This document shows positions 24,808 through 33,224 of a stretch of DNA of 64,000 bases, piece after piece. Source of the stretch: Gemmatimonas sp. (GTDB lineage: Bacteria; Gemmatimonadota; Gemmatimonadetes; Gemmatimonadales; Gemmatimonadaceae); contig NZ_JANPLK010000078.1 of NCBI RefSeq assembly GCF_031426495.1, positions 62,001 through 126,000 of the forward strand, read 5' to 3'. Position 1 is the stretch's first letter. Each line of letters begins with the position of its first letter. Made by a program: the position numbers and the translations under genes. The notes below the pieces were generated by a model, which worked only from the letters and a program-made list of their open reading frames with translations, made no database searches and was not told the DNA's origin.

Positions 24808-26447
24808 CACGGCGTGCCGATCTCCCACCGGTACACATTCCAGAACGGGCCGGCGTTGGTCGGATTGCCGGTGAAGCCCTTCAGCGACTTCGGTACGGCA
24901 TCCACCTTGGCGGTGTTGTACAGCACGATCTCCGGCGCGAGCGCCGCGATACGTCGCTGCGCTTCACGCAACAACTCGTTGCGCTGCGCCACGTCGGCGG
25001 TACGATCGGAGCGATACAGCAACGATGACAGCTCGGCGTCGTTGACGTAGTTGATGTTGCGTCCAGCCGGCGGCATGCGATCGCCGGCGAAGAAGAGCGT
25101 GAGCTCGGGGTCGGCACCCATCTGCCACCAGTGCAGCATCGCGTCGAAGTCACCCGCGAACCACACGCTGCTGATGGTCGTGCCATCGAGCAGCTTCACC
25201 GTCATCTCGGCGCCAACGTCGCGAAACGCCTGCTGCAACGCTTGCGACACATTCTCACGGATTGCGAAGCCCGACTGCGTGATCAGCGTGAACGCGAGTC
25301 GCTTGCCGTCCTTCATGCGGATGCCATCGGCGCTTGGCGTCCATCCCGCGTCGGTGAGGAGCGTGCGTGCGCGCTCCGGATCGAATCCGTACGTGGGCAC
25401 CTTGGGTTCATAAGCGGCGGACAGCGGCTGAATCGGACCGTTCACCACTTTCACCTGTCCGTCGAGAATCGTGCGCACGAGCAGATCGCGGTTCACGGCA
25501 TGGGCCATCGCCTGTCGCACCTTCACATCGGCGAAGGGCGTGAAGTGCTTCTGGTTAAGCGTGACGTGCTCGTAGCCATTGCCGACCACGCGATTCATCC
25601 GAAGACCCGCGATGGACTCCAGCTCGCGCACCTTGTCCCACGCCACGAGGGCGACCATGTGCACCTCGCCCGACTTGAGGAGGTTGATGCGCGTGGTGGT
25701 GTTCGTGAGAAAGCGGAAGAGCAGCTGCTTGATCTTGGGATACTGCGCGCCACGCCAGTAGCCCTCGGCGCGTTCGAGCAGGATGTACTCGCCCGTCTTC
25801 CATTCCTTGACCTTGTACGGACCGGTGCCGAGCGGGGCGCGATTGTAATCATTGGCCGTGTTGAGATCACGCCCTGCCAACACATGCTTCGGCAGCGTCC
25901 CGCGCACGAACTGCAGTTGATAGGGCGCGTACACTTCCTTGTAGTGCACGATCGCCGTGAGCGAGTCGGGCGTGTCGACCGACGAGATACGATCGAATCC
26001 GTCCACGCTCTCGGGCTTCCAGTCACCTTTGTTGATGGCGTCCACCGTGAACTTCACATCGGCTGACGTATGTGACACGCCGTCGTGCCACTTCACGCCG
26101 GGACGCAGTTTCCACGTGACATCCATGCCGCCATCAGGACGCACCACCACGCCACCATTCTCCGTGGTCGGGATCTCGGCGGCGAGCACGGGAATCACCT
26201 TCATTTCCTCGTCGTTGGTGACAAGTCCTTCCACCACGCACGACTCGATGTCCTCGAGGATGTGCGTGGCGTAGCGGTTCATGGTATCGGGCTCACGGTC
26301 GTAGCCCACGATGAGCAGATCATTCGACGGTCCACCACGGGAGGTCTCTCCGCCGCACGCCACGAGTGATGCGCACAGTGCGGCGGCCACGCCAAAGGCC
26401 GCGAAGGGAGTTGAGCGACGGGACAAGCGTACCGACCAACGCATCAT
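24807..26447 (-). CDS. ABC transporter substrate-binding lipoprotein, peptide/nickel type (family 5)
   Basis: A 546-residue periplasmic binding protein. Lipobox ASLVAC places the lipid-modified Cys near residue 31. Family motifs include LRPGVKWHDG and SADVKFTVDAI, and the domain-closing PTNAGPFWNVYRWEIG end. It delivers peptides or other ligands to the adjacent DppB/DppC pair. ATG 26447 overlaps the DUF885 stop. Ligand not predictable from sequence. Confidence 0.93.
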   Translation of the reverse strand: MMRWSVRLSRRSTPFAAFGVAAALCASLVACGGETSRGGPSNDLLIVGYDREPDTMNRYATHILEDIESCVVEGLVTNDEEMKVIPVLAAEIPTTENGGVVVRPDGGMDVTWKLRPGVKWHDGVSHTSADVKFTVDAINKGDWKPESVDGFDRISSVDTPDSLTAIVHYKEVYAPYQLQFVRGTLPKHVLAGRDLNTANDYNRAPLGTGPYKVKEWKTGEYILLERAEGYWRGAQYPKIKQLLFRFLTNTTTRINLLKSGEVHMVALVAWDKVRELESIAGLRMNRVVGNGYEHVTLNQKHFTPFADVKVRQAMAHAVNRDLLVRTILDGQVKVVNGPIQPLSAAYEPKVPTYGFDPERARTLLTDAGWTPSADGIRMKDGKRLAFTLITQSGFAIRENVSQALQQAFRDVGAEMTVKLLDGTTISSVWFAGDFDAMLHWWQMGADPELTLFFAGDRMPPAGRNINYVNDAELSSLLYRSDRTADVAQRNELLREAQRRIAALAPEIVLYNTAKVDAVPKSLKGFTGNPTNAGPFWNVYRWEIGTP

Positions 26448-28126
26448 GAAGTTGCCGTGAGAAGTCGCGCCGCGAGCGCCACGGGAATCGATCCCCGGCT
26501 CAGAAGTGCGTCATGAAAGTGCCGCGGCGAGTAGTCCGCACGCTGGCGCATGGTGTCCCGCAGATCGAGAATGCCCTGCGTTCCCAGCCAGTACATTACG
26601 GCGGTGCAGGGGAACATCGAGTTCTTGGTGGCTTCGCCGACGGCGACGCCTTCCGGCATACTGACTTCCTGCACGTAGTACGCCACCGCGTCGGCGAAGG
26701 TGAACTCGCCTGTGTGCAGGCGGATGTCGACGATCGCGCGCGCCAGCATGCGCACGCGGCTCTGCTGCTCGGCGGCGCGCTCGAGCGGTGTGAGAAATCC
26801 GAGTTCGTCGGCGAGCTCGGTGGCGTAGCAGGCCCAGCCTTCGGCCATGGAGCCGCCCAGGAACATGCCGATACGACTCGCGCAGTCAACCGCAGCCACC
26901 TTGCCGACTCGTGAGTGCGAGCGATGCGTCGCGTGGCCGTTCTGTACATGATGTCCGAGCGCGCCGTGATGCACGACGTGATTGAGCGTGATGGTACTGT
27001 GGTTCCACGCCTTCAGCCGGCGTTCCCGCTCGTCCGGCGCAATGCTGTCATCAACGGGTGTTACCAGATACCGGTGCTCGGGGCGGGGTTCGTACGGTGC
27101 CGGCGAGCGATAGAACAAGAAGTACAGCTGCGGTGCGATGTCGCGGGCCCACACCGGAATGGGCACGTAGCGCAGCGGCCAATCGGGCCAGTCCACCTGA
27201 TCGTGCGACAGGGCGAGCGCGCGACACGCGTCAAACTGCGATGTGAAGGTGGCGAGATAGTCGGCCTCGGCCGGGCGATCATCGGCAAGCTTCGCGCCGA
27301 GTGCCTCGGGAGAGCCGGCGATCTCGGTCGCGAGGGCGTGGAAGCGCGCCTTGGCGGCGGCCATGTCGCCAAGCACGCGTTGCAGCAGCTCGGCCGACGA
27401 CTGCGCGCAAAAATGGCCGCGCTGTAACAAGAGGTCGTACGAGTCGACGCCGATCGTGTAGCCCGACTGCACGTCGTGTGGCAACAGGAACAGCCAGTGC
27501 GCGGCCACGTCGAAGGCCTTTGCGGCATCCTCCGCCGCCTCGGCAATCGACTGACGTTCGGCACTGTCGATCTCGTGCTCGTCGCACCAGAGGCGCAGCG
27601 GCCCCCGCAGAAACGCCGCGAACACGCGCGCCTCGCGGGTGGCACGATCGATCCAGATCGCGGGTACCGGCTCCGTGAGTGCGGCCGGCATCGCGCCAAG
27701 AAACGCCGGGATGGTGCGAAGCCGTTTCTTGATCGACGCGGTGCACGACGACATCGGTTGCGTGGGACGCAGCAAGAGCGAGACAACGCTGAAGATCGCC
27801 TCGCCGGTCCAGAGCACGGGATTCCGGTCGTGGAAGAAGCGGCTTTGCGTTTCGAGAATGCGGACATCGATGTTGGCGCGCGCCAGCTCGGCGTCGACGG
27901 CGTCGATATCGACCGCGAGGGTGGCGTCGCTGCGGTGCGGCGAGGCGCTGAAGAGCGCGTCGTGCAACTCGGCCAGCTCGGCCACTTCGGTGTCACGCGC
28001 TTCGCGCGACCAATCGGGGAGACGATGGTCGTGCGTGTGCAGTCCCGTGAACGTCGCGTTCACGGGATTGCGCGCGAAGTAGTGCGAGAAAAAGCGGTCG
28101 AGTGCAGCGGTCGTGTCGTGAATCAG
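26444..28126 (-). CDS. DUF885 family protein with degenerate metal motif
   Basis: About 560 residues without a signal peptide, so cytoplasmic. DUF885 proteins resemble metallopeptidases with an HEAxPGHH core. Here the matching segment reads HHGALGHHVQNGHA, so the glutamate and proline are missing. The downstream EGWACYATELADELGF segment, which supplies a metal ligand in the family, is kept. The start is uncertain: CTG 28126 (CTGA overlap with the oxidoreductase stop) preserves the N-terminal ALDRFFSHYFARNP helix; GTG 28063 would cut it off. Activity as a peptidase is doubtful. Confidence 0.75.
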   Translation of the reverse strand: MIHDTTAALDRFFSHYFARNPVNATFTGLHTHDHRLPDWSREARDTEVAELAELHDALFSASPHRSDATLAVDIDAVDAELARANIDVRILETQSRFFHDRNPVLWTGEAIFSVVSLLLRPTQPMSSCTASIKKRLRTIPAFLGAMPAALTEPVPAIWIDRATREARVFAAFLRGPLRLWCDEHEIDSAERQSIAEAAEDAAKAFDVAAHWLFLLPHDVQSGYTIGVDSYDLLLQRGHFCAQSSAELLQRVLGDMAAAKARFHALATEIAGSPEALGAKLADDRPAEADYLATFTSQFDACRALALSHDQVDWPDWPLRYVPIPVWARDIAPQLYFLFYRSPAPYEPRPEHRYLVTPVDDSIAPDERERRLKAWNHSTITLNHVVHHGALGHHVQNGHATHRSHSRVGKVAAVDCASRIGMFLGGSMAEGWACYATELADELGFLTPLERAAEQQSRVRMLARAIVDIRLHTGEFTFADAVAYYVQEVSMPEGVAVGEATKNSMFPCTAVMYWLGTQGILDLRDTMRQRADYSPRHFHDALLSRGSIPVALAARLLTATS

Positions 28127-29274
28127 GATGCCGATCCCGCGACTGGAGGCTGTTCGAGCGGAATGTTCACCCAGCGCCGTTCCCGGAACGAACGCTCGAC
28201 GGCGTTGATGAGCTCCTGCACGTGCGCACCATCTTCGAAGTTGCCCTCGTTGCCTTCCACTTCGCCACGGATCTCGGAGATGAACGAGCCGATCAGATTC
28301 GCGTAGAACAGCGAACGCCATGATTCACGCGCGCTGCCACCCGCCGGGTAGAAGCGCTGCGGAATCTCGAGCTCCTTGAACTCCACGGAGTCGGCGGTGG
28401 CCCCTTTCAGCGTTTCACAGATGCCATTCTCCTCGACGAGACGGCAGATCAGCGCGCCCTTGCTGCCATAGACGCGCGCTTCGATGCCGGGATAGTTGCC
28501 TACGGTCACGAAGCTGGTTTGAATGGAGCCGATGCCGCCGTTCTCGAACTCACCGATAAATATGTCGCCGTCGTCGATATTCATGCGCATCATGGTGCCG
28601 GTCGCGCGCACCATGCGTTCGGGGATGAAGTTCTTCATCGTGCCCACCACTGACTTGAAGCGACTGCCCATGAAGAGATGCCCGATGTCCATGATCGGTG
28701 CGCCGTAGCCTTCCAGCGACGACACGTGAATCTCGGTCTGGTCGGCCTCATGATCGACCTGACGCAACGGTGTCTGCGGATCGAGCCACTGCGAATTCTG
28801 CTCGTAGCCGTTGAAAATGAAGGGCGTGCCGATGTAGCCCTCGTCGATCAGCGCTTTCATGTAGCGCATGGCCGGCGAGTAACGAAAGGTAAATCCGAGC
28901 TTAGTCTTCAGACCTTTGCTGGCCGCCAATGCTGCCGCGCGTCGCGTTTCCGTGAAATCATAGGCCACCGGCTTCTCGCATAGCACGTGTTTGCCGGCTT
29001 CGAGCGCCGCGCAGCTCAGCGCAAAGTGCGTTGCGCTGGGCGTGCACACGTCGACTACATCGATATCGGTACGCGCGAGGAGCTCTGCATGCGTGGCATA
29101 CACGTTCGGAATGTCGAACTGCGCCGCGAACTCGCGGGCGCGTTCAACGATGGGATCGGCGATGGCGACGATGGTGCAGCGCGGATCGCGCTTCCAACCA
29201 GGAAGGTGCGCGAACTGCGCCCAGGCACCGGCGCCGAGCACTCCAACACGAACGATGTCGTTACTGACGGTCAC
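28123..29274 (-). CDS. Gfo/Idh/MocA family oxidoreductase
   Basis: A 383-residue NAD(P)-dependent enzyme. The Rossmann motif VGVLGAGAWAQFAHLPGW is at the N-terminus, and the EKPVAYD segment near residue 99 carries the conserved Lys. The C-terminal alpha/beta domain has GAPIMDIGHLFM with a His at the likely active site. Substrates are usually sugars, inositol or cyclic polyols; which one is unknown. It overlaps both DUF885 genes by 4 bp, so all are cotranslated. Confidence 0.92.
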   Translation of the reverse strand: MTVSNDIVRVGVLGAGAWAQFAHLPGWKRDPRCTIVAIADPIVERAREFAAQFDIPNVYATHAELLARTDIDVVDVCTPSATHFALSCAALEAGKHVLCEKPVAYDFTETRRAAALAASKGLKTKLGFTFRYSPAMRYMKALIDEGYIGTPFIFNGYEQNSQWLDPQTPLRQVDHEADQTEIHVSSLEGYGAPIMDIGHLFMGSRFKSVVGTMKNFIPERMVRATGTMMRMNIDDGDIFIGEFENGGIGSIQTSFVTVGNYPGIEARVYGSKGALICRLVEENGICETLKGATADSVEFKELEIPQRFYPAGGSARESWRSLFYANLIGSFISEIRGEVEGNEGNFEDGAHVQELINAVERSFRERRWVNIPLEQPPVAGSAS

Positions 29275-31058
29275 TGAATTACCCGTGAGGTGTCACCCGG
29301 CAACAACAGCTGCCGGTGCGCCCAGATCGGCGCGATGCCGTTCTTCATGACGCGTTCGTGGAAATCGCGAAGGTTGAACTTGTCGCCTTGGGCGGCCTTC
29401 ACATCGCGCCGCAACGTGAGCATGCCGCGCTTGCCCAGGAAGTAGCCGCCGTAGGTGGGGTCGTACGTACCACGCTGCGCTTCGCGCTTGGCTGCCGGAG
29501 GCGCGACGTAGGCCTGCTGCTCGAAGCAGGCTTGTGCCTGTTCAAGTGTCCATGCGCCGGTGTGCAGGCGGATGCCCGACAGCAACCGGCAGATGCGCGT
29601 GAGGGCGTCGCTGAGCTGGGCCATCTCGTAGCGCGGGTCGCCGTTCATGAAGCCCTGCTCGACGACCAGCTCTTCCGAGTAGTGCGCCCACCCGTCTTGG
29701 CCGGATGATGGCTGCGGAAACGGGTTCAGGCCGATCCAGATACGACGGATCTTCCCTGGTGTTTCGCGCATGTGGACCGAGTGCAACCAATGTCCCGGCA
29801 TGGCCTCATGGGCCGATGTAATCGCCAGCGATGCGAAGTTGAAACGTTCCAGCCATGCTTCCTGCACGGCGGGGGCGTCGGCCGAGTCGGCATCCGTGAT
29901 ATAGTAGTAGCTCTGCACCGGCGTCTTCTCGAGCGGCGGCGACGCGTGCATCGAGGCGAAGCCCAGCGAGAATGGCTGGGCGGGTTTGACGACCACGCGT
30001 TCGCCATTGGGCACCACGGCCAGATTTTTGGCCGCGATGAAGCGCGTGACTGAATCCACAATAGCCTGCGCCGCTGCCACCACGTCGCCGCGCTTCGGAT
30101 GATTGCGACGGATCGTGAGCCACGTGGCCTGCGGGTCGGCGCTCGGCGCCAATCGCAGCGCGGCGGCGCGGAAGCGCTCCTGCGCGCTCTTGAGCTCGCG
30201 CTCGCCGAGCGCGGCGAGATCGGCCAGCGGCACGTCGATCAGTTCTTCCGAGCGATAGCGTCGCGCCACGGCGTCACCGCCGATCTTCCACTCGCCGTTG
30301 GCGGTGGGCAGCACTGTCTTTTCGAAGTCGGCGGTATATGCGTCGATCTCGCGCGCGGCGACCGCGGCCGCGCTCAGCAACGAATCCATGAGCGGCGTGC
30401 CTTTCTCTGCGGCGAAGGCGACGGGCAGGTCGGTGGTGAGCATCGTGGACGCGCCGCGCATCATGCCGAGTCCGCGTTCGGCGAAGATTCGGGGCGGGTT
30501 GACGATGTTGGTGCGCGCCGCCTGTAGAAATGCCGACACACCGGCGAGCTTGGCGATGATGCGACGCATGCGCACCGGCGCCGCGTCGTTCTCCATCGTC
30601 ATCAGATTGTGCACGCCGTCGGACAACGCACTGGCGTACGTCATCGGATTGCGCTTCCAGTTCTCGAGCGTTTCCTGTTCAAGCAGCCAGCCGTCGATCA
30701 CGCCGGCGAGAATGCGCTTGTCCACGCGCTCGTCGGGCGTGAGGGACGAGTCGCTGAACGCCGCGAGCTCGGCCGCTGCCGTCTTCAGCGCAGCGATTTC
30801 GGCGGCGATGGCCGGCGCGGAAAAGTCGTCGAGCAGATCATCGTGATCATGCAAGCCGTTGCCGGCCGCGATCGAGGGATGACGGCGCGCGAAGCCGTCG
30901 AGGTAGCGGTCCACGAACGGCACGAATCCGGCCGTGGTCGGGGGCGTGTCGGCCGTGTCGGCCGTGTCGGCGGCGGGGGCGCAGGCGGTGCCGGACGCCA
31001 TGCCGGCAGCGGCGAGCGAGAGCAGCGCGAGCGCGGCGAGTCGTTTGGGAGTTCGCAT
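29271..31058 (-). CDS. DUF885 family lipoprotein (intact metal motif)
   Basis: A 595-residue periplasmic or outer-membrane lipoprotein with lipobox SGTAC (Cys near 27) followed by a short ADT repeat linker. The core AHEAMPGHWLHSVHM (about residues 415-430) and later GWAHYSEELVVEQGF match the DUF885 metallopeptidase-like pattern. Probable role: hydrolysis of peptides or modified peptides before import by the downstream ABC system. ATGA overlap with the oxidoreductase gene. Confidence 0.88.
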   Translation of the reverse strand: MRTPKRLAALALLSLAAAGMASGTACAPAADTADTADTPPTTAGFVPFVDRYLDGFARRHPSIAAGNGLHDHDDLLDDFSAPAIAAEIAALKTAAAELAAFSDSSLTPDERVDKRILAGVIDGWLLEQETLENWKRNPMTYASALSDGVHNLMTMENDAAPVRMRRIIAKLAGVSAFLQAARTNIVNPPRIFAERGLGMMRGASTMLTTDLPVAFAAEKGTPLMDSLLSAAAVAAREIDAYTADFEKTVLPTANGEWKIGGDAVARRYRSEELIDVPLADLAALGERELKSAQERFRAAALRLAPSADPQATWLTIRRNHPKRGDVVAAAQAIVDSVTRFIAAKNLAVVPNGERVVVKPAQPFSLGFASMHASPPLEKTPVQSYYYITDADSADAPAVQEAWLERFNFASLAITSAHEAMPGHWLHSVHMRETPGKIRRIWIGLNPFPQPSSGQDGWAHYSEELVVEQGFMNGDPRYEMAQLSDALTRICRLLSGIRLHTGAWTLEQAQACFEQQAYVAPPAAKREAQRGTYDPTYGGYFLGKRGMLTLRRDVKAAQGDKFNLRDFHERVMKNGIAPIWAHRQLLLPGDTSRVIQ

Positions 31059-31110
31059 CGCGGCTTAACCTGCGACCGATCTCCCCCCTTCGCAATCGCG
31101 CGGACGGGCG

Positions 31111-32349
31111 TTATTTCGTCGCGCTGGGCAGCGGTTTCACCGCCAGCGTGAGCACCAGTCCCACGACCAGCAAGCCGGCCAGCAGCATGAGCGGTTGATC
31201 GTAGATGTGGACGCGGGGGGCGCCCGGGGCCAGCGCCGCACGGGCGCGTTCCGACAACTGCGTGATGATTACCGGTCCCATCACGGCGGCCACACTCCAC
31301 GCGGTGAGCACGGCCCCGTGAATGGCGCCCACGTTCCGCGCACCGAACAGGTCGGCCAGAAACGCCGGCATGGTGGCGAATCCGCCGCCGTACATCGTGA
31401 ACACCGTGAGGAGGCAGGCGAGGAACGGCCACCACGCGCCCGCCTGGGCAAAGCGCGGAATCGCCAGAAACAGTGCGAACTGCACGGCGAAGAACAGGAG
31501 ATATGTGGCACGGCGACCCAGCAGATCCGAGGCGCTCGACCAGAGCAGACGTCCGCCGGCATTGGACAGACTGATCACCGCGACCACGGCGGCGGCCTGC
31601 TTGGGTGTGCGGCCAAAGAGGTCCTGCATCATGGGCGACGCCTGGGCAAGAATGCCGATGCCGGCCGTGACGTTCACACACAGCATGCCCCAGAGCAGCA
31701 GGAACTGCGGGGTTCGGATTGCTTCACTGCGGGTGAGTCCGGTCGCGATCGGCATGGTGACGCCGCGGTGCACCTCGGGCGCGGGACGCAGCAGCTGAGC
31801 GCCGGCCGACATCAGGGCGAAGTACACGCCGCTCAAGACGAACAGGGTGCGCGCCACACCCAGCTGTTCAATCAGAAAGGCATTCGCATAACCACCCAGA
31901 AACGCGCCGCCGCCGAAGCCCATGATGGCGAACCCGGTGGCCATACCGCGTCGCTCGGGGAACCACTTCACCAGCGTGCTTACCGGCGCGATGTACCCAA
32001 TCCCGCAGCCGATGCCACAGAGGATGCCCAGCCCCAGAAACACCAGCAGCGGTTGCTGCCAGAGCAGGCCAAGCCCGCCCAGCGCGAGTCCGCCCGCAAA
32101 GAACATGGCCGACGTTTTGGCCGCGACCCGCGCGCCACGCCGTTCCACCCACGGTCCCATGGTCGCCGCGCTCAGGCCGAGCAGCACGAGCGCGGCGGTG
32201 AACGTGGTGTACGGTGGGCTTCCCCACCACGGCTGCGGGGGGAGCGCGGCGATGATCGGGCGGTTGAGCGTGCTCCAGGCGTACACCGAGCCGATGCCCA
32301 GATGAACGAGGACGGCGCCGAGGGGGATCGGCCAGCGGGATTTCGACAT
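31111..32349 (-). CDS. MFS transporter, oxalate/formate antiporter (OFA) family
   Basis: A 412-residue 12-helix carrier. The family features are the N-terminal GSVYAWSTLNRP, the GCGIGYIAPVSTLVKWFPERRGMATG loop 4-5 segment and GRLLWSSASDLLGRR at the second half. OFA carriers exchange small carboxylates, but the subfamily here is unclear. It lies 52 bp upstream of the DUF885 lipoprotein on the same strand and may head the operon. Confidence 0.88.
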   Translation of the reverse strand: MSKSRWPIPLGAVLVHLGIGSVYAWSTLNRPIIAALPPQPWWGSPPYTTFTAALVLLGLSAATMGPWVERRGARVAAKTSAMFFAGGLALGGLGLLWQQPLLVFLGLGILCGIGCGIGYIAPVSTLVKWFPERRGMATGFAIMGFGGGAFLGGYANAFLIEQLGVARTLFVLSGVYFALMSAGAQLLRPAPEVHRGVTMPIATGLTRSEAIRTPQFLLLWGMLCVNVTAGIGILAQASPMMQDLFGRTPKQAAAVVAVISLSNAGGRLLWSSASDLLGRRATYLLFFAVQFALFLAIPRFAQAGAWWPFLACLLTVFTMYGGGFATMPAFLADLFGARNVGAIHGAVLTAWSVAAVMGPVIITQLSERARAALAPGAPRVHIYDQPLMLLAGLLVVGLVLTLAVKPLPSATK

Positions 32350-32400
32350 ATGGCGGAATCAACCATATCGGCGCCCGATCCGTGCCGGGTAGCTTGCGAG

Positions 32401-33132
32401 ATGTCTTCGCGCGAAAGTCCGATCGCGGCCCAGCGGGCCCGGAATGCCCGTCTCACCACGCAGGCCGAACAGATCGCCCTCGCCGATCGCGCCGAACACG
32501 GATTGCCGGAGTTGCCGGTGATCCTGCTGCCGGCGAACTCGCGCAACACGACCGAGCTCCCCGAGGAGTCGCGCGACGCGTTTCTGGACAAGTTGCGCGG
32601 CACGATCGCCGAGGCTTTCCTCGAGGCGGTGCGGGACAATAGCGCACCGATGAGTGCGGAAGCGACGCAGGCGCGCGAAGACGCCGGCTGGGCGCTGCCC
32701 GCGTCGATCCCGGCGATGCCCGATCTCATCGGCGCGAGCTGTGGTACCTGCCGCGGCGAGTGCTGCACTGCCGGCGGCACGCACGGCTTTCTGCACGCTG
32801 ACAGCATCATGCGGGTGCGCGCCCAGCTGACCGACGACGGCGAGACGGTCACGCCCGAGTCGCTGGAGGCGCGGTACGCGTCGCATCTGCCGACCCGTCA
32901 CTACCGGGGCTCGTGTGTGTTCCATACCACGGCCGGGTGCAATCTGCCGCGGGCGCTGCGCTCGAATCTGTGTAACCGCTACGTGTGCGGCGGACTGGCG
33001 CAGCTCACGCGGGCGCTGGTGTCGACCGCTCAAACGTCAGCCTATGTAGCGGCGGCCGATTCGGTGCATCTGCGCCGCATGGCCTTGGTCACGGTGATGG
33101 GATCGCGGTCGCTGGCGTTGCGCGACGGATAG
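32401..33132 (+). CDS. Cys-rich, probably metal-binding protein (YkgJ-like pattern)
   Basis: A 243-residue cytoplasmic protein. The C-terminal half has CGTCRGECC, then a CVFHTTAGCNLPRALRSNLCNRYVC segment: eight cysteines in a spacing like zinc- or iron-binding YkgJ-type proteins. The first 110 residues are helical and charged. ATG 32401 is chosen; ATG 32350 would also fit and would abut the divergent MFS start. Function unknown. Confidence 0.7.
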   Translation: MSSRESPIAAQRARNARLTTQAEQIALADRAEHGLPELPVILLPANSRNTTELPEESRDAFLDKLRGTIAEAFLEAVRDNSAPMSAEATQAREDAGWALPASIPAMPDLIGASCGTCRGECCTAGGTHGFLHADSIMRVRAQLTDDGETVTPESLEARYASHLPTRHYRGSCVFHTTAGCNLPRALRSNLCNRYVCGGLAQLTRALVSTAQTSAYVAAADSVHLRRMALVTVMGSRSLALRDG

Positions 33133-33224
33133 GAATCGTCCCTTTCCGTTGCGATCCCAAGGGCCCCGGTTGCGATCCCAACGACCTCAGGAACCTGAAC
33201 ACGGGTTTCGCCGTAGACGAGCGC

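Noticed and set aside
28127..28321. ATG at 28321 as start of the cytoplasmic DUF885
   Set aside because: It would add 65 residues overlapping the oxidoreductase gene and lacking family similarity.
31195..32400. Extension of the Cys-rich protein frame back into the MFS gene
   Set aside because: It would overlap the MFS gene completely in antisense; the residues there have no coherent fold. A start at 32401 or 32350 is sufficient.
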